From contig CAMCTL010000065.1 of NCBI GenBank assembly GCA_945878515.1, positions 1 to 16,696 on the forward strand: 16,696 nucleotides of DNA. Direction: 5' to 3'. Numbering within the stretch: the first letter of the stretch is position 1; every line of letters begins with the position of its first letter. Shown here piece by piece: positions 8,114-15,023 of the stretch. The notes beneath the pieces are model-generated. The model worked only from the letters and a program-made list of their open reading frames with translations. It ran no database searches and had not been told where the DNA came from. The DNA is from Flavobacterium psychrophilum (GTDB lineage: Bacteria; Bacteroidota; Bacteroidia; Flavobacteriales; Flavobacteriaceae). Position numbers and translations under genes: made by a program.

Positions 8114-8157
8114 CGGTACCGGGGAAAGCGGGAGCGGCACTCCACTTTTTTGATATT

Positions 8158-9402
8158 TTAATAACTACCAGACCCACTTACAGAATGCGATGTTTCGTCA
8201 AAATCTTTAAATTTGGCTTTGAACGTAAACGATTTTGCACCAGTTTTTGTTACGACCCCTTCTGTATAGCTTTGAGCGCTAAAGACTTTATTATTTAAGG
8301 AAGCTCCGAGCCTTAAATCACAATTGTTATTATCTCCACGATATACAATAAAAGGATAGTTACCACTGCTTTGTGATGGCATGCTATATATAATCATACT
8401 ATTAATACCACCTGCTGCGGCTATATTATGGATCCCAACATCGATAACACCAGAAGTGGTACAAAAAAAAGATGGTGTAGCAACCCATTGACCAGTATAG
8501 CTAACATTATCAATTGTAAATGTTCCTTGATTTGCAGGTATGGCTTCTGGACACGAAAAGGTGTACTCCCAAGCTGTTCCTCCATTTTCGCACCCCGACA
8601 CAACAACTTCAATATTTTGACCTAAAGCGGGGTCGTAATTGAAATAAAAATAATCAGTTTTGCCTACATAACCTGCTGCAACAGTTGCTAAACCGCAATT
8701 TAAAGCACTTCTAAGTGTGGTTCTATCTGTCGTACTACCCGTTCCTCCAATCCATACACCATTTTGAAATACGTCTATTTTGTCTGGTACAATGAATGTG
8801 TTATAACTAATTTTTATAGCTCCAGATTTGTTGGGAACATTAAAAAGCGCACTTGTTATTCCTTCCCCTCCAGACACTTTTGTTACACCACAACTACTTG
8901 GATTTGTAACGGTTATATTAACAGTGTACTCTAAACTAATATTTCCAGCATTATCATAATATTTTAAAATTAACGTAAAATTGCCAGCTCCTACAATTGA
9001 GGGTAGATTTAAAGGCAAAGAAATTAATGCGGAAGTGCCATTAAAATTAATTGGAATATCAAAATAGGTTGACGATCCCTTTACTTGAACATAAACACCT
9101 TTTATGTTAGATTGAGTTTTTGTTGCAATATTAGATGGGATTATTATTTGGCTTCCAGCTGAATATGATAAATTAGTATCTATATGAGATACTGTTGGTG
9201 CTACGAAAACTGCCGATGATTTCGGTAAATCAGGGGAATTAACAGTTTGCGCACCTGGAATTACTAGTACAGCTGATAATGCATTTGCATTTGAAGGCGA
9301 AATTTTTGCTGATTGAGTCGTTTCGCTATCTGAACAAGAATGAAGTAAAATAAAGTATAAAACTCCGAATAGAATAATTGGTGATTTTTTTAATTTTTTC
9401 AT
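8158..9402 (-). CDS. predicted surface lipoprotein, Ig-like plus unknown beta-rich domains
   Basis: This 414-aa protein has a lipoprotein signal ending L-L-H-S-C, so Cys23 would be lipidated. The acidic stretch after the Cys (SDSE) resembles the export signal that sends Bacteroidota lipoproteins to the cell surface. Residues about 30-165 look like a linker followed by an Ig-like/cadherin-like beta-sandwich (Y-Y-D-N-A-G-N-I-S ... V-N-I-T-V). Residues about 168-285 form a second beta-rich, Gly/Asn-rich domain (P-D-K-I-D-V-F-Q-N-G ... A-W-E-Y-T-F-S-C-P). The C-terminal 125 residues (from N-Q-G-T-F-T-I-D-N-V-S-Y-T-G) are a third beta-rich region I do not recognise. There are no catalytic motifs. 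It lies 33 nt after the next lipoprotein gene on the same strand, so the two are probably one operon. The lipoprotein call is good; the role is unknown. Confidence 0.85.
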   Translation of the reverse strand: MKKLKKSPIILFGVLYFILLHSCSDSETTQSAKISPSNANALSAVLVIPGAQTVNSPDLPKSSAVFVAPTVSHIDTNLSYSAGSQIIIPSNIATKTQSNIKGVYVQVKGSSTYFDIPINFNGTSALISLPLNLPSIVGAGNFTLILKYYDNAGNISLEYTVNITVTNPSSCGVTKVSGGEGITSALFNVPNKSGAIKISYNTFIVPDKIDVFQNGVWIGGTGSTTDRTTLRSALNCGLATVAAGYVGKTDYFYFNYDPALGQNIEVVVSGCENGGTAWEYTFSCPEAIPANQGTFTIDNVSYTGQWVATPSFFCTTSGVIDVGIHNIAAAGGINSMIIYSMPSQSSGNYPFIVYRGDNNNCDLRLGASLNNKVFSAQSYTEGVVTKTGAKSFTFKAKFKDFDETSHSVSGSGSY

Positions 9403-9435
9403 TTATATATTTTTTTTTAACATTACGTACTGTTA

Positions 9436-10467
9436 TTACGGACAACCACTTGTTTTGCCATAATTTATGTTGCCGTTTTTACCGCCATTATCGCCCCTAA
9501 ATAAACTAACATCTTCTACACCGCCACCATACGTACATATTCCACAACCATTTGTGATAGTCCCATAATTAATACAGTTTTTTATTTGACCTTCATAGTT
9601 AAATCCTGCTATTCCTCCAGTATAATCGCTATCGGCAGGCATGCAATCATAATTGTCGTGCGGTGGCTCATCACCTTGTACATTGGCATAATTTATACAA
9701 TTTTCTATACTACCACCATATCCTACAAATGCGCCAGTAAAACTTTCATCCCATTTTGTGCTAATTGCTGTAATATTACCGGAACGAATTATTAAATTTT
9801 TTAATGAATTAATAGTAGCAAAAAGCCCTGTTACGTATAAATCCCAAGTAGAATATGTAGGGCCAATAGGCCCACCCCCACTGGAATATGTTCTACGACA
9901 ATCCCACGGAAAAAAAATATCTGCCTTGCTTATTTTCAAATTACTGATTTCGTGGTTTTGACCATCAAAATTTAGTTCATTAACGGCGAAAGGTCTTGGA
10001 CCTTTAATAGGTGTCCATTCTAAATTCATAAAATCAAGGTCGGCTTCTAATTTGTAACTGCTATTCAGTTTAGTATTTATAAGTCGAAATTCAGCATAAC
10101 TACCAATAGGGATTACACCGTTTATCGGAATGCGAAATTGTAGTTGCCCATTATTGTAGTTTAGGTCAATGATGCCACCTTGTTTACGTCCAAGTAAAAT
10201 ATAATTTTGATTTTCAGGTTGTATGCCTGCAATAATTTTAGCACCCTGCAGCGGAAGTTTCATTGTACCGCTCTTAAAATTTCCTGTAGCGTTAGAGCCA
10301 TCAGCAAAAGTTACTAATGCTGTGCCTGTGTAGGTACTGTTTTGTAGGTTTATAGTGGTAACACTACCGCCCCCATCGTTGTTATTTCCATTACTATCTT
10401 TACTGCAAGAAAAAAACATAATAGAAAGTGTCAATGTTGCTGCAAGAAAAAGTTTTAATCGTTTCAT
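9436..10467 (-). CDS. predicted lipoprotein with GLUG-type beta-helix repeats
   Basis: This 343-aa protein has a lipoprotein signal ending F-F-S-C (Cys21), then S-K-D and a low-complexity N/G linker to about residue 35. Residues 36-130 are a beta-rich domain I do not recognise. From about 140 the pattern matches proteins with GLUG motifs: Y-K-L-E-A-D-L-D-F-M-N-L-E-W-T-P-I, then F-D-G-Q-N-H-E-I-S-N-L-K-I, then G-L-F-A-T-I-N-S-L-K-N-L, and two G-x-x-x-G-x-x-x-x-G-x-I-x-N-C-I-N-Y turns (244-261 and 284-302). This is a right-handed beta-helix-like fold found in secreted bacterial surface proteins. The C-terminus stops soon after the second complete turn, with Cys-rich sequence (C308, C311, C342). 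It is probably co-transcribed with the lipoprotein gene 33 nt downstream. The binding target is unknown. Confidence 0.85.
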   Translation of the reverse strand: MKRLKLFLAATLTLSIMFFSCSKDSNGNNNDGGGSVTTINLQNSTYTGTALVTFADGSNATGNFKSGTMKLPLQGAKIIAGIQPENQNYILLGRKQGGIIDLNYNNGQLQFRIPINGVIPIGSYAEFRLINTKLNSSYKLEADLDFMNLEWTPIKGPRPFAVNELNFDGQNHEISNLKISKADIFFPWDCRRTYSSGGGPIGPTYSTWDLYVTGLFATINSLKNLIIRSGNITAISTKWDESFTGAFVGYGGSIENCINYANVQGDEPPHDNYDCMPADSDYTGGIAGFNYEGQIKNCINYGTITNGCGICTYGGGVEDVSLFRGDNGGKNGNINYGKTSGCP

Positions 10468-10502
10468 GTTATAAAAATTTTTAATTTGACTACTGTTTGA
10501 TT

Positions 10503-10526
10503 AGGATATTAGGCTAGCTCCTTTTT
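10503..10526. repeat. 24-bp dispersed repeat, copy 1
   Basis: This 24-bp block, ending GGCTAGCTCCTTTTT, matches 11547-11570 at 21 of 24 positions. Both copies sit upstream of a minus-strand surface-protein gene: this one 36 nt before the start at 10467, the other 69 nt before the start at 11478. It could be a dispersed intergenic repeat or a shared leader element. Confidence 0.55.
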
Positions 10527-10542
10527 TCCTTACCTTGAGCCC

Positions 10543-10590
10543 TGTCATTGCGAAGAATGAATCAATTCTATTTAGCAACGAGAGGGACCA
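10543..10590. repeat. possible relic of a GTCATTGCGA-type intergenic repeat
   Basis: GTCATTGCGAAGAATGAATC (10545-10564) and the following CAATTCTATTTAGCAACGAG resemble the widely dispersed bacterial intergenic sequence with core GTCATTGCGAGGAACGAAG. Only one degenerate copy is visible, so this is a weak call from memory. Confidence 0.3.
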
Positions 10591-10617
10591 AACTGTAAAG
10601 AAGTATATACTTGTTTC

Positions 10618-11478
10618 TTATTGTACCCTTGCCCAACCTTTAGGAATAAATTTGTAACTCAATCCAAGAAGTATTGCAGTGTCACCTTTACCAAACTGCA
10701 ATTCTGTTTTGATGCCCCAACTGTTGTGGAAAAAATACCTGCCACCAATTTGCCCGAAGTACAATACATCACCAGTACTACCACTCGTTGATGTATCACC
10801 AAAATTAGAGTTTGACTCACTAGAAAAAGAAGTCGATGAGTATCCAATAGTTGCGCCTGAGTAAATATGAAATTTTGCGGGATCTAATTTTAAAACTTCA
10901 TTAAAATAGTATTTGCCCCCTAGACCAAAAGACACATTAAATGCATTAGATTTAATATTTATCCCACTATACGTATCTTCAGTATTTATGTAATAAAAAC
11001 TACCATAATAACTTAAAGCTATATTGTCGCGAAGAATCATATCCTCGTTATATGATATATTTGGAATGGTATAATCGCCTAAATTATTTATAGTAACTCC
11101 AAGATCTGATAACCCAAATGAAAACTTCTTTATTGTGAATTCTGAAGCGGTTTTGCTTTGAGTTGCATTTGCTGTAGAACCAGATACAGTAGTTGAAGTG
11201 TTGTTTTCTTTCAAATTAGTATTAGACACTAGCTCGGGTTTTTTTTCAAATATTTCTTTTTGACCGTTTTTATAAATAATCATATAAATATCTGATTTAG
11301 ACATTGTATAAGTTGGTCCGTCAAGGAATTCAAATTTTTTGTATTTAATGTCATTTTCTTCAACTTCTAAAATTTTTGATTTTACTTCTGTTCTATCATT
11401 TTTAAAAATGATGTCTTGTGCAGTTGCGATAAAAGACATTAAAAAGAGGATTGCCGATACAATTGTTTTGTTTTTCAT
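10618..11478 (-). CDS. secreted outer-membrane beta-barrel protein of unknown function
   Basis: This 286-aa protein has a signal peptide cleaved near residue 20 (FIATA-QD). Residues 21-77 form a short domain common in Bacteroidota envelope proteins (D-I-I-F-K-N-D-R-T-E-V-K-S-K-I-L-E-V ... I-K-Y-K-K-F ... G-P-T-Y ... K-S-D-I ... I-Y-K-N-G). I recognise the pattern but cannot attach a function. A Ser/Thr/Asn-rich linker follows (about 80-112). The rest alternates hydrophobic and polar residues, with aromatic-rich strands and Gly turns, as in an 8-stranded OMP barrel (for example N-A-F-N-V-S-F-G-L-G-G-K-Y-Y-F and Y-F-G-Q-I-G-G-R-Y-F-F). It is 150 nt upstream of the lipoprotein pair on the same strand; the gap and a repeat in it argue against a simple operon. 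Confidence 0.82.
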   Translation of the reverse strand: MKNKTIVSAILFLMSFIATAQDIIFKNDRTEVKSKILEVEENDIKYKKFEFLDGPTYTMSKSDIYMIIYKNGQKEIFEKKPELVSNTNLKENNTSTTVSGSTANATQSKTASEFTIKKFSFGLSDLGVTINNLGDYTIPNISYNEDMILRDNIALSYYGSFYYINTEDTYSGINIKSNAFNVSFGLGGKYYFNEVLKLDPAKFHIYSGATIGYSSTSFSSESNSNFGDTSTSGSTGDVLYFGQIGGRYFFHNSWGIKTELQFGKGDTAILLGLSYKFIPKGWARVQ

Positions 11479-11546
11479 GGTGTAATTTGTCTTAAGTGTC
11501 TAAAAATTTATTTGTTTAACGTTTTATTTTCTACCTACTCTTGTTC

Positions 11547-11570
11547 AGGATTTTCGGCTTGCTCCTTTTT
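11547..11570. repeat. 24-bp dispersed repeat, copy 2
   Basis: The sequence, ending GGCTTGCTCCTTTTT, matches the block at 10503-10526 with three mismatches. It lies between the OMP gene and the 21-bp array. Confidence 0.55.
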
Positions 11571-11594
11571 GCTAATTATTTGCTATTTTAAATT

Positions 11595-11880
11595 GCTGTG
11601 CAAATTTTAGGTTCAATAGTCTTCCGTTGGGAATCATTACCCCTAGCTTTGGGTTCCTGTGCCTTGCGAAGGGGTTCTATAGTGTTCCGAAGGGGTTCCT
11701 TACAGCAAATTTTGGGTTAAAGACTGCTCCATTGGGGTTTTTAAGTACTATTTTGGGGTTCGGAACCCCAAAATTGGGGTTGGCAACCGTAAATTTTGAG
11801 TTTAGAACCCCAAATTATATATCCCGAACCTCAAATTATAGATCTAGAACCTCAAATTTTATGTTTAAGAACCCGCCAAG
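11595..11880. repeat. degenerate 21-bp tandem repeat array with a palindromic centre
   Basis: GGTTC or a close variant starts at 11610, 11652, 11673, 11694, 11715, 11736, 11757, 11778 and 11799, always a multiple of 21 nt apart. GAACC or a variant starts at 11763, 11784, 11805, 11826 and 11847, then 11869. About 13 units are therefore in register. Left units carry GGGGTTC and right units GAACCCC or GAACCTC; the switch happens at TTGGGGTTCGGAACCCCAA (11753-11771), with a second palindrome AACCCCAA-AA-TTGGGGTT (11764-11781). Between the fixed 5-7 nt, sequence varies, with AAATTTT or CCGAAGG recurring. The array touches the 3' end of the minus-strand gene ending at 11865: its last codons GCG-GGT-TCT-TAA contain a GGGTTC motif. 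It is not CRISPR: units are too short and repeat and spacer are not separated. Confidence 0.85.
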
Positions 11881-12353
11881 GGTGTTTTTTTGTCGCTTGA
11901 TGGAGTTCTACCAAAGAATTGTTTCAAATCGTTCATTTTACCCTCGAAACCAACAGTTCCTGTACCTGCCATAAAACTGCTGTAAGCATAATCTGCTAGT
12001 GCCGCTTGATAGTTATCATAATCGTGTAAAATTTTGGCGTTTTGCAATCGGGTTGCGAGGCTTTCTAGTCTTGCTATCATACTTTCGAGGTTGTTGCGAC
12101 TGTCAAAATCGTTGGTGTATTCATCCCAATCGACGTGAGGGGTTTGCAAGGCGGGTTGATTGTTATGATAATCCATTGCTTTGTTCACCAGCAATTTGTT
12201 TTGCTCGTTGATGCTGCCGTAGCGTTGTCGATCCTCGGCAGATAGATTGATGTTGACTGCTGCAAGTGCAGTTTCTAAGCTTGTCAAAGCGGTTTTTGCA
12301 GCGGTTACTTGTGCTGCTGTCAGGTGACTGTTGTTTAAATTGGTAATTGGCAT
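11865..12353 (-). CDS. small soluble helical protein next to the 21-bp array
   Basis: This 162-aa protein has no signal peptide or membrane segment. It is almost all helical: residues 11-34 (LTAAQVTAAKTALTSLETAL), 40-68 (S-A-E-D-R-Q-R-Y-G-S-I-N-E-Q-N-K-L-L-V-N-K-A-M-D-Y), 76-112 (W-D-E-Y-T-N-D-F ... L-E-S-M-I-A-R-L-E-S-L) and 114-130. A short Gly/Lys-rich tail follows (F-F-G-R-T-P-S-S-D-K-K-T-P-L-A-G-S). The pattern of a first A-rich helix, then L-S-x-E-x-R, then x-N-K-A-x-x-Y, resembles a small helical protein family I remember from Bacteroidota, which has no function I can name. The region around the stop codon merges into the repeat array, so transcripts of this gene would carry the array as a 3' untranslated region. 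It has about 700 nt of upstream non-coding DNA. Real gene: likely. Function: unknown. Confidence 0.75.
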   Translation of the reverse strand: MPITNLNNSHLTAAQVTAAKTALTSLETALAAVNINLSAEDRQRYGSINEQNKLLVNKAMDYHNNQPALQTPHVDWDEYTNDFDSRNNLESMIARLESLATRLQNAKILHDYDNYQAALADYAYSSFMAGTGTVGFEGKMNDLKQFFGRTPSSDKKTPLAGS

Positions 12354-12813
12354 AGGATTAAAAGGTAAAGATTTATAAATAATTGATTTTTGTTATTTAA
12401 ATAGTTATCTCGTTATTACTACCACTATTTGTCTGAGAACATTGCTCCAGAAATAATTTTTTTGGAGTGTTTTTAGTGTCATAGCTTATTGGATTTTTTT
12501 AACTGTCTTTTTGAATTATTGATATTGCCATTGATATTGCCATTAAAATTGAAATTCATTTACCCTAATACCCTGCCTTTGGTAAATTATTACCTTGACA
12601 GGGATTCGGGCAACTAACAATCTTTTATTTCTCGTCAAAATTGTAAAATTTATTTACACCAAAACATCCCTACAAATGGGTATTTTTCAATTATTTTTCG
12701 TTTGGCTGTTTTTGATTGTTTATTTCTTTTCATCCCAATAATGATAGGGCTTCACAGTTTTTTTTAACTTCAAATACTGATTTTCACTCTGAAAAATCGA
12801 AAATTATAGCGCA

Positions 12814-12839
12814 CAAAAAAATCCCTAGCAATAGGGATT
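12814..12839 (-). terminator. minus-strand intrinsic terminator
   Basis: AATCCCTA (12820-12827) and TAGGGATT (12832-12839) form a perfect 8-bp stem. On the minus strand the loop is TTGC and the hairpin is followed by a run of T (complement of 12814-12820). It would stop transcription coming from the LuxR-type gene before the small helical protein gene. Confidence 0.75.
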
Positions 12840-13010
12840 ATTCATTTATTTTGTTAAAAGAAATTAGAACAAAAACTGGCTGAAAAAATACACTTTTTGA
12901 ATTCCAGCAATGAGCATTTTGATTGCACTTGCCTATTAATCGAATAGATAAAAATAATTGTTCCATAATTGTTTTATTTATTTCTCCAAAGAAAATCTAA
13001 ATAAAACATT

Positions 13011-13040
13011 TATAAAATAGCTAGAACTAGCTATTTTATA
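13011..13040 (-). terminator. perfect 14-bp inverted repeat after the LuxR-type gene
   Basis: TATAAAATAGCTAG (13011-13024) and CTAGCTATTTTATA (13027-13040) are perfect reverse complements with a 2-nt centre. It begins 8 nt after the stop codon of the minus-strand gene ending at 13049. On that strand the stem is followed by AATGTTTTATTT, a poor T tract, so it may be a terminator or an mRNA 3'-end stabiliser. Confidence 0.6.
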
Positions 13041-13048
13041 TCAAAAAA

Positions 13049-13816
13049 CTAAACCCAACCTTCGGTTATGGCTTTGGCTACTAGCTCAATCGGTGTTTTG
13101 CAATTGGCTTTGTTCAAGATATTTTTTCGATGTGCATTGACGGTGTGAAGGCTTATGTTTAATGCGTTGGCAATGGTGATACTGTTTTTGCCCTCGACGA
13201 TAGCTTTCAAAACTTCTCTTTCTCTAGGAGTAAACAAATCGTACGATTTAATAAACTTATTGGTATCCTGTATGTTATAATAAGATGGTTCGCCATCCAT
13301 ACCAATAATTGAAAAACAGGGAACACCTTCTTTTTTGATATGGGTTATATCTGTATGTATGCCAAAAGAGCGGTAAAAATTAGTTTCGTCGAAATCAATT
13401 TGTATTACTTGATGCAGAATTCGAACATAAGTATTGTTTTTTGCTTTAATTCTAAAATCGAATTGTGCTTTATATTTTTTAATTTGATTAAAAGATAAAG
13501 TTTTTAAAAACTCAACATTTGCATTTTCATATTTAAAAAAATAAGCCTTATCGTCAGGATGCATATTATTCATTAAACTTAACACTGTGGTCTCGGCGGG
13601 TAAATAACCCAAAACCTTTTCTACTTCATCGCTTACAAAATCAAAATCTCCATTGAATATATTGAAAACAAAAGAATAGGAGCTTCCAACTTGAAAAATG
13701 TTAAACATTTTTTTTTGCAACTCAAACTGTAATTCTAATTCCTTATTGTAATCAGAATCTACTTTTGCAATCGTATTCCAAATTTCTCTTGATTTCAGAT
13801 AAAGTTTTTCTTCCAT
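13049..13816 (-). CDS. PAS domain-containing LuxR-family transcriptional regulator
   Basis: This 255-aa cytoplasmic protein has a short N-terminal helix (about 1-40), then a PAS fold (about 48-160) with the recognisable order F-V-S-D-E-V-E-K-V-L-G-Y ... M-H-P-D-D-K ... F-R-I-K-A-K-N-N-T-Y-V-R-I-L-H-Q ... F-G-I-H-T-D-I-T-H. After a 30-residue linker there is a C-terminal LuxR/GerE helix-turn-helix (about 193-250): L-F-T-P-R-E-R-E-V-L-K-A-I-V-E-G-K-N-S-I-T-I-A-N-A-L-N-I-S-L-H-T-V-N-A-H-R-K-N-I-L-N-K. There is no receiver domain, so it probably senses a small ligand or redox/energy state through PAS rather than phosphorylation. No kinase gene is adjacent. This arrangement is common in Flavobacteriaceae. 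The regulated genes are unknown; the neighbouring surface genes are candidates only by proximity. Confidence 0.9.
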   Translation of the reverse strand: MEEKLYLKSREIWNTIAKVDSDYNKELELQFELQKKMFNIFQVGSSYSFVFNIFNGDFDFVSDEVEKVLGYLPAETTVLSLMNNMHPDDKAYFFKYENANVEFLKTLSFNQIKKYKAQFDFRIKAKNNTYVRILHQVIQIDFDETNFYRSFGIHTDITHIKKEGVPCFSIIGMDGEPSYYNIQDTNKFIKSYDLFTPREREVLKAIVEGKNSITIANALNISLHTVNAHRKNILNKANCKTPIELVAKAITEGWV

Positions 13817-14070
13817 AATAATAATAAAATGTGAAATGTAATAACTTTTTTGTAATATTAAAATATTCTTGTTTTAAATCAAAATGTATTCATAAAAAAA
13901 GTTGTCAAAATTTCTGAAGATTTTAGATTTCGGAAACCATCAAGATGGAAAGAAAAGAAATCAGTCAAGACTTATAAACCAAATTAGCCAATCATTATCT
14001 TTTGTAACGCCTATTATACTTGGATTTACTAAACTGTCTTTTATAGTAATGTTTTGAATTCATTTCTATT

Positions 14071-14163
14071 CAAAAAATTCAAACCGAAATGACGTAGGCA
14101 GGTCAGGTAAAAGTTACTGTAATTAGAGAAACTAGAGCGGTAAATATTGCTAAATAGATTTCA
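14071..14163 (+). pseudogene. broken duplicate of the rny 3' end
   Basis: Positions 14071-14163 match 3623-3715 (end of rny and 6 nt beyond its stop) at 88 of 93 bases with no indels; the last 48 nt are identical. In the rny frame it reads Q-K-I-Q-T-E-M-T, then TAG (14095-14097, from the Tyr codon TAT), then [19 protein letters not shown] and TAG. Of the five differences, three are silent third-position changes, one is the stop and one is Pro to Ala. Upstream similarity fades (TTTTGAA near 14053). No start codon or upstream part of rny is present, so it cannot make RNase Y. Confidence 0.92.
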
Positions 14164-14165
14164 TT

Positions 14166-14330
14166 AAATTCCAAATTTTAAATTCCAAATTCCAATAATT
14201 GGAGTTTGGTTTTTTTTTGGTTTTATAACAATTCTCTTTGGACTATTTTAAAAATGTGGTTGGTATTATTTAATTTTTGTTAGGATTTGGAATTTCTTTT
14301 TTGGAATTTGGAATTTAAAAATTGGAATTT
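14166..14330. repeat. 29-bp inverted repeat pair, AATTCCAA type
   Basis: 14166-14194 (AAATTCCAAATTTTAAATTC followed by CAAATTCCA) and 14302-14330 are reverse complements at 28 of 29 positions, separated by 107 bp. The right arm runs into CTTTTTTT and contains the TTG element of the downstream promoter. The sequence is built of AATTCCAA/TTGGAATT words, and a shorter related one follows rny at 3735-3750, so simple-sequence origin is possible. Confidence 0.75.
14185..14219 (+). terminator. intrinsic terminator after the rny relic
   Basis: CCAAATTCCAA (14185-14195) pairs with TTGGAGTTTGG (14199-14209), 11 bp with one G-U pair and a 3-nt loop, followed by a T run from 14210. It is the counterpart of the rny terminator and supports duplication of the rny end with its flank. 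Confidence 0.8.
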
Positions 14331-14351
14331 CTTTTTTTAAAACTAACTTTG
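14322..14351 (+). promoter_or_regulatory. Flavobacterial promoter of the Uma2-family gene
   Basis: TTG (14322-14324), a 19-nt spacer and TAACTTTG (14344-14351) match the Bacteroidota consensus exactly. The start codon at 14369 follows 17 nt later, so the leader is very short. Confidence 0.75.
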
Positions 14352-14368
14352 TTTAAAACTATACAAAT

Positions 14369-14941
14369 ATGGGACTTCCTGAAATTCTATACTTTAGCGA
14401 AAAAGACTATTTAGAAGCCGAGCGTTTGGCATTTGAAAAACACGAATATTATAAAGGAGAAATCTTTGCAATGAGTGGTGCTTCTATTGCGCATAATAGA
14501 ATTGCAATAAATTCTATTTCAGATATTGCCACAAAATTAAAAGGCAAAAAATGCCAACCTTTTGGGAGCGATTTAAGGATTCATATCCCAAAAAATACGT
14601 TGTTTACTTATCCCGACATTAGTATCATTTGTGGCGAAATAGAAACTACAGATGATAAATTCGATACGATAACCAATCCATCAGTAATTATAGAAATTCT
14701 TTCTCCATCGACTAGAAATTATGACAAAGGAGAAAAATTTACTTTATACAGAGAAATCGATTCGTTGCAAGAATATATTTTGATAGACTCGGAACGCATT
14801 ATGGTAGAGAAATTTATTAGAAATGCAGATAACAGTTGGCAATTGACCGAATACAAAACTATCGAACAAAGTTTTAGTATAGCCACCGTGAGTATAGAAA
14901 TGCAATTACAGGACATTTATGAAGGCGTGAAAATTGTTTAA
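14369..14941 (+). CDS. Uma2 family endonuclease-like protein (DUF820)
   Basis: This 190-aa protein is the usual Uma2 length. The PD-(D/E)xK-like core is visible: [14 protein letters not shown] (25-38), A-H-N-R-I (41-45), the Y-P-D with Asp83, I-I-E-I-L-S-P-S-T with Glu109, [10 protein letters not shown] (118-127), and E-Y-I-L-I-D (135-140). Family members have a restriction-endonuclease-like fold and are widespread and often multicopy, especially in cyanobacteria and Bacteroidota; their biological role is not established. It has its own promoter, stands alone and converges on xerD. It is not clearly part of any defence or restriction operon here. The start is set by the promoter and by the conserved N-terminus. 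Confidence 0.9.
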   Translation: MGLPEILYFSEKDYLEAERLAFEKHEYYKGEIFAMSGASIAHNRIAINSISDIATKLKGKKCQPFGSDLRIHIPKNTLFTYPDISIICGEIETTDDKFDTITNPSVIIEILSPSTRNYDKGEKFTLYREIDSLQEYILIDSERIMVEKFIRNADNSWQLTEYKTIEQSFSIATVSIEMQLQDIYEGVKIV

Positions 14942-15023
14942 GGTTGTTTAAATCAGGTTTAATAATTGCAAAATATTCGATTTCGACCTCACCGCTAAGC
15001 ACTAAAAAACTGAGCACTGAATA

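Larger units (their letters stand above)
12354..13048. other. 695-bp intergenic region, no gene seen
   Basis: There is no open frame of useful length on either strand. It holds two minus-strand hairpins (listed separately), a duplicated 12-mer ATTGATATTGCC near 12519-12543, and AT-rich DNA. It presumably includes the promoter of the minus-strand gene starting at 12353, but no clear TTG-N19-TAnnTTTG match was found there. Confidence 0.6.
13817..14368. other. 552-bp region holding the rny relic, a terminator, an inverted repeat and the uma2 promoter
   Basis: The first 250 nt, upstream of the LuxR-type gene, have no gene. A short ATG frame at 13943 closes after 10 codons and is not taken as a gene. 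The rest is covered by the rny tail copy (14071-14163), the hairpin terminator (14185-14219), a long inverted repeat (14166-14330) and the promoter at 14322-14351. Confidence 0.7.

Noticed and set aside
11595..11880. CRISPR array
   Set aside because: The period is 21 nt, the conserved part is only 5-7 nt, the motif orientation flips midway, and no cas gene is present.
11627..11974. Plus-strand open frame of 115 codons across the 21-bp array, reading as heptads such as F-G-F-x-T-P-x
   Set aside because: A 21-bp period equals seven codons, so any frame without a stop in the unit stays open. It overlaps the 3' end of the opposite-strand gene, and no promoter or start context supports it. It is kept only as a possible explanation of the array.
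13943..13975. Short frame ATG-GAA-AGA-AAA-GAA-ATC... upstream of the rny relic
   Set aside because: It stops after 10 codons. It could be the start of a decayed gene, but nothing downstream supports this.
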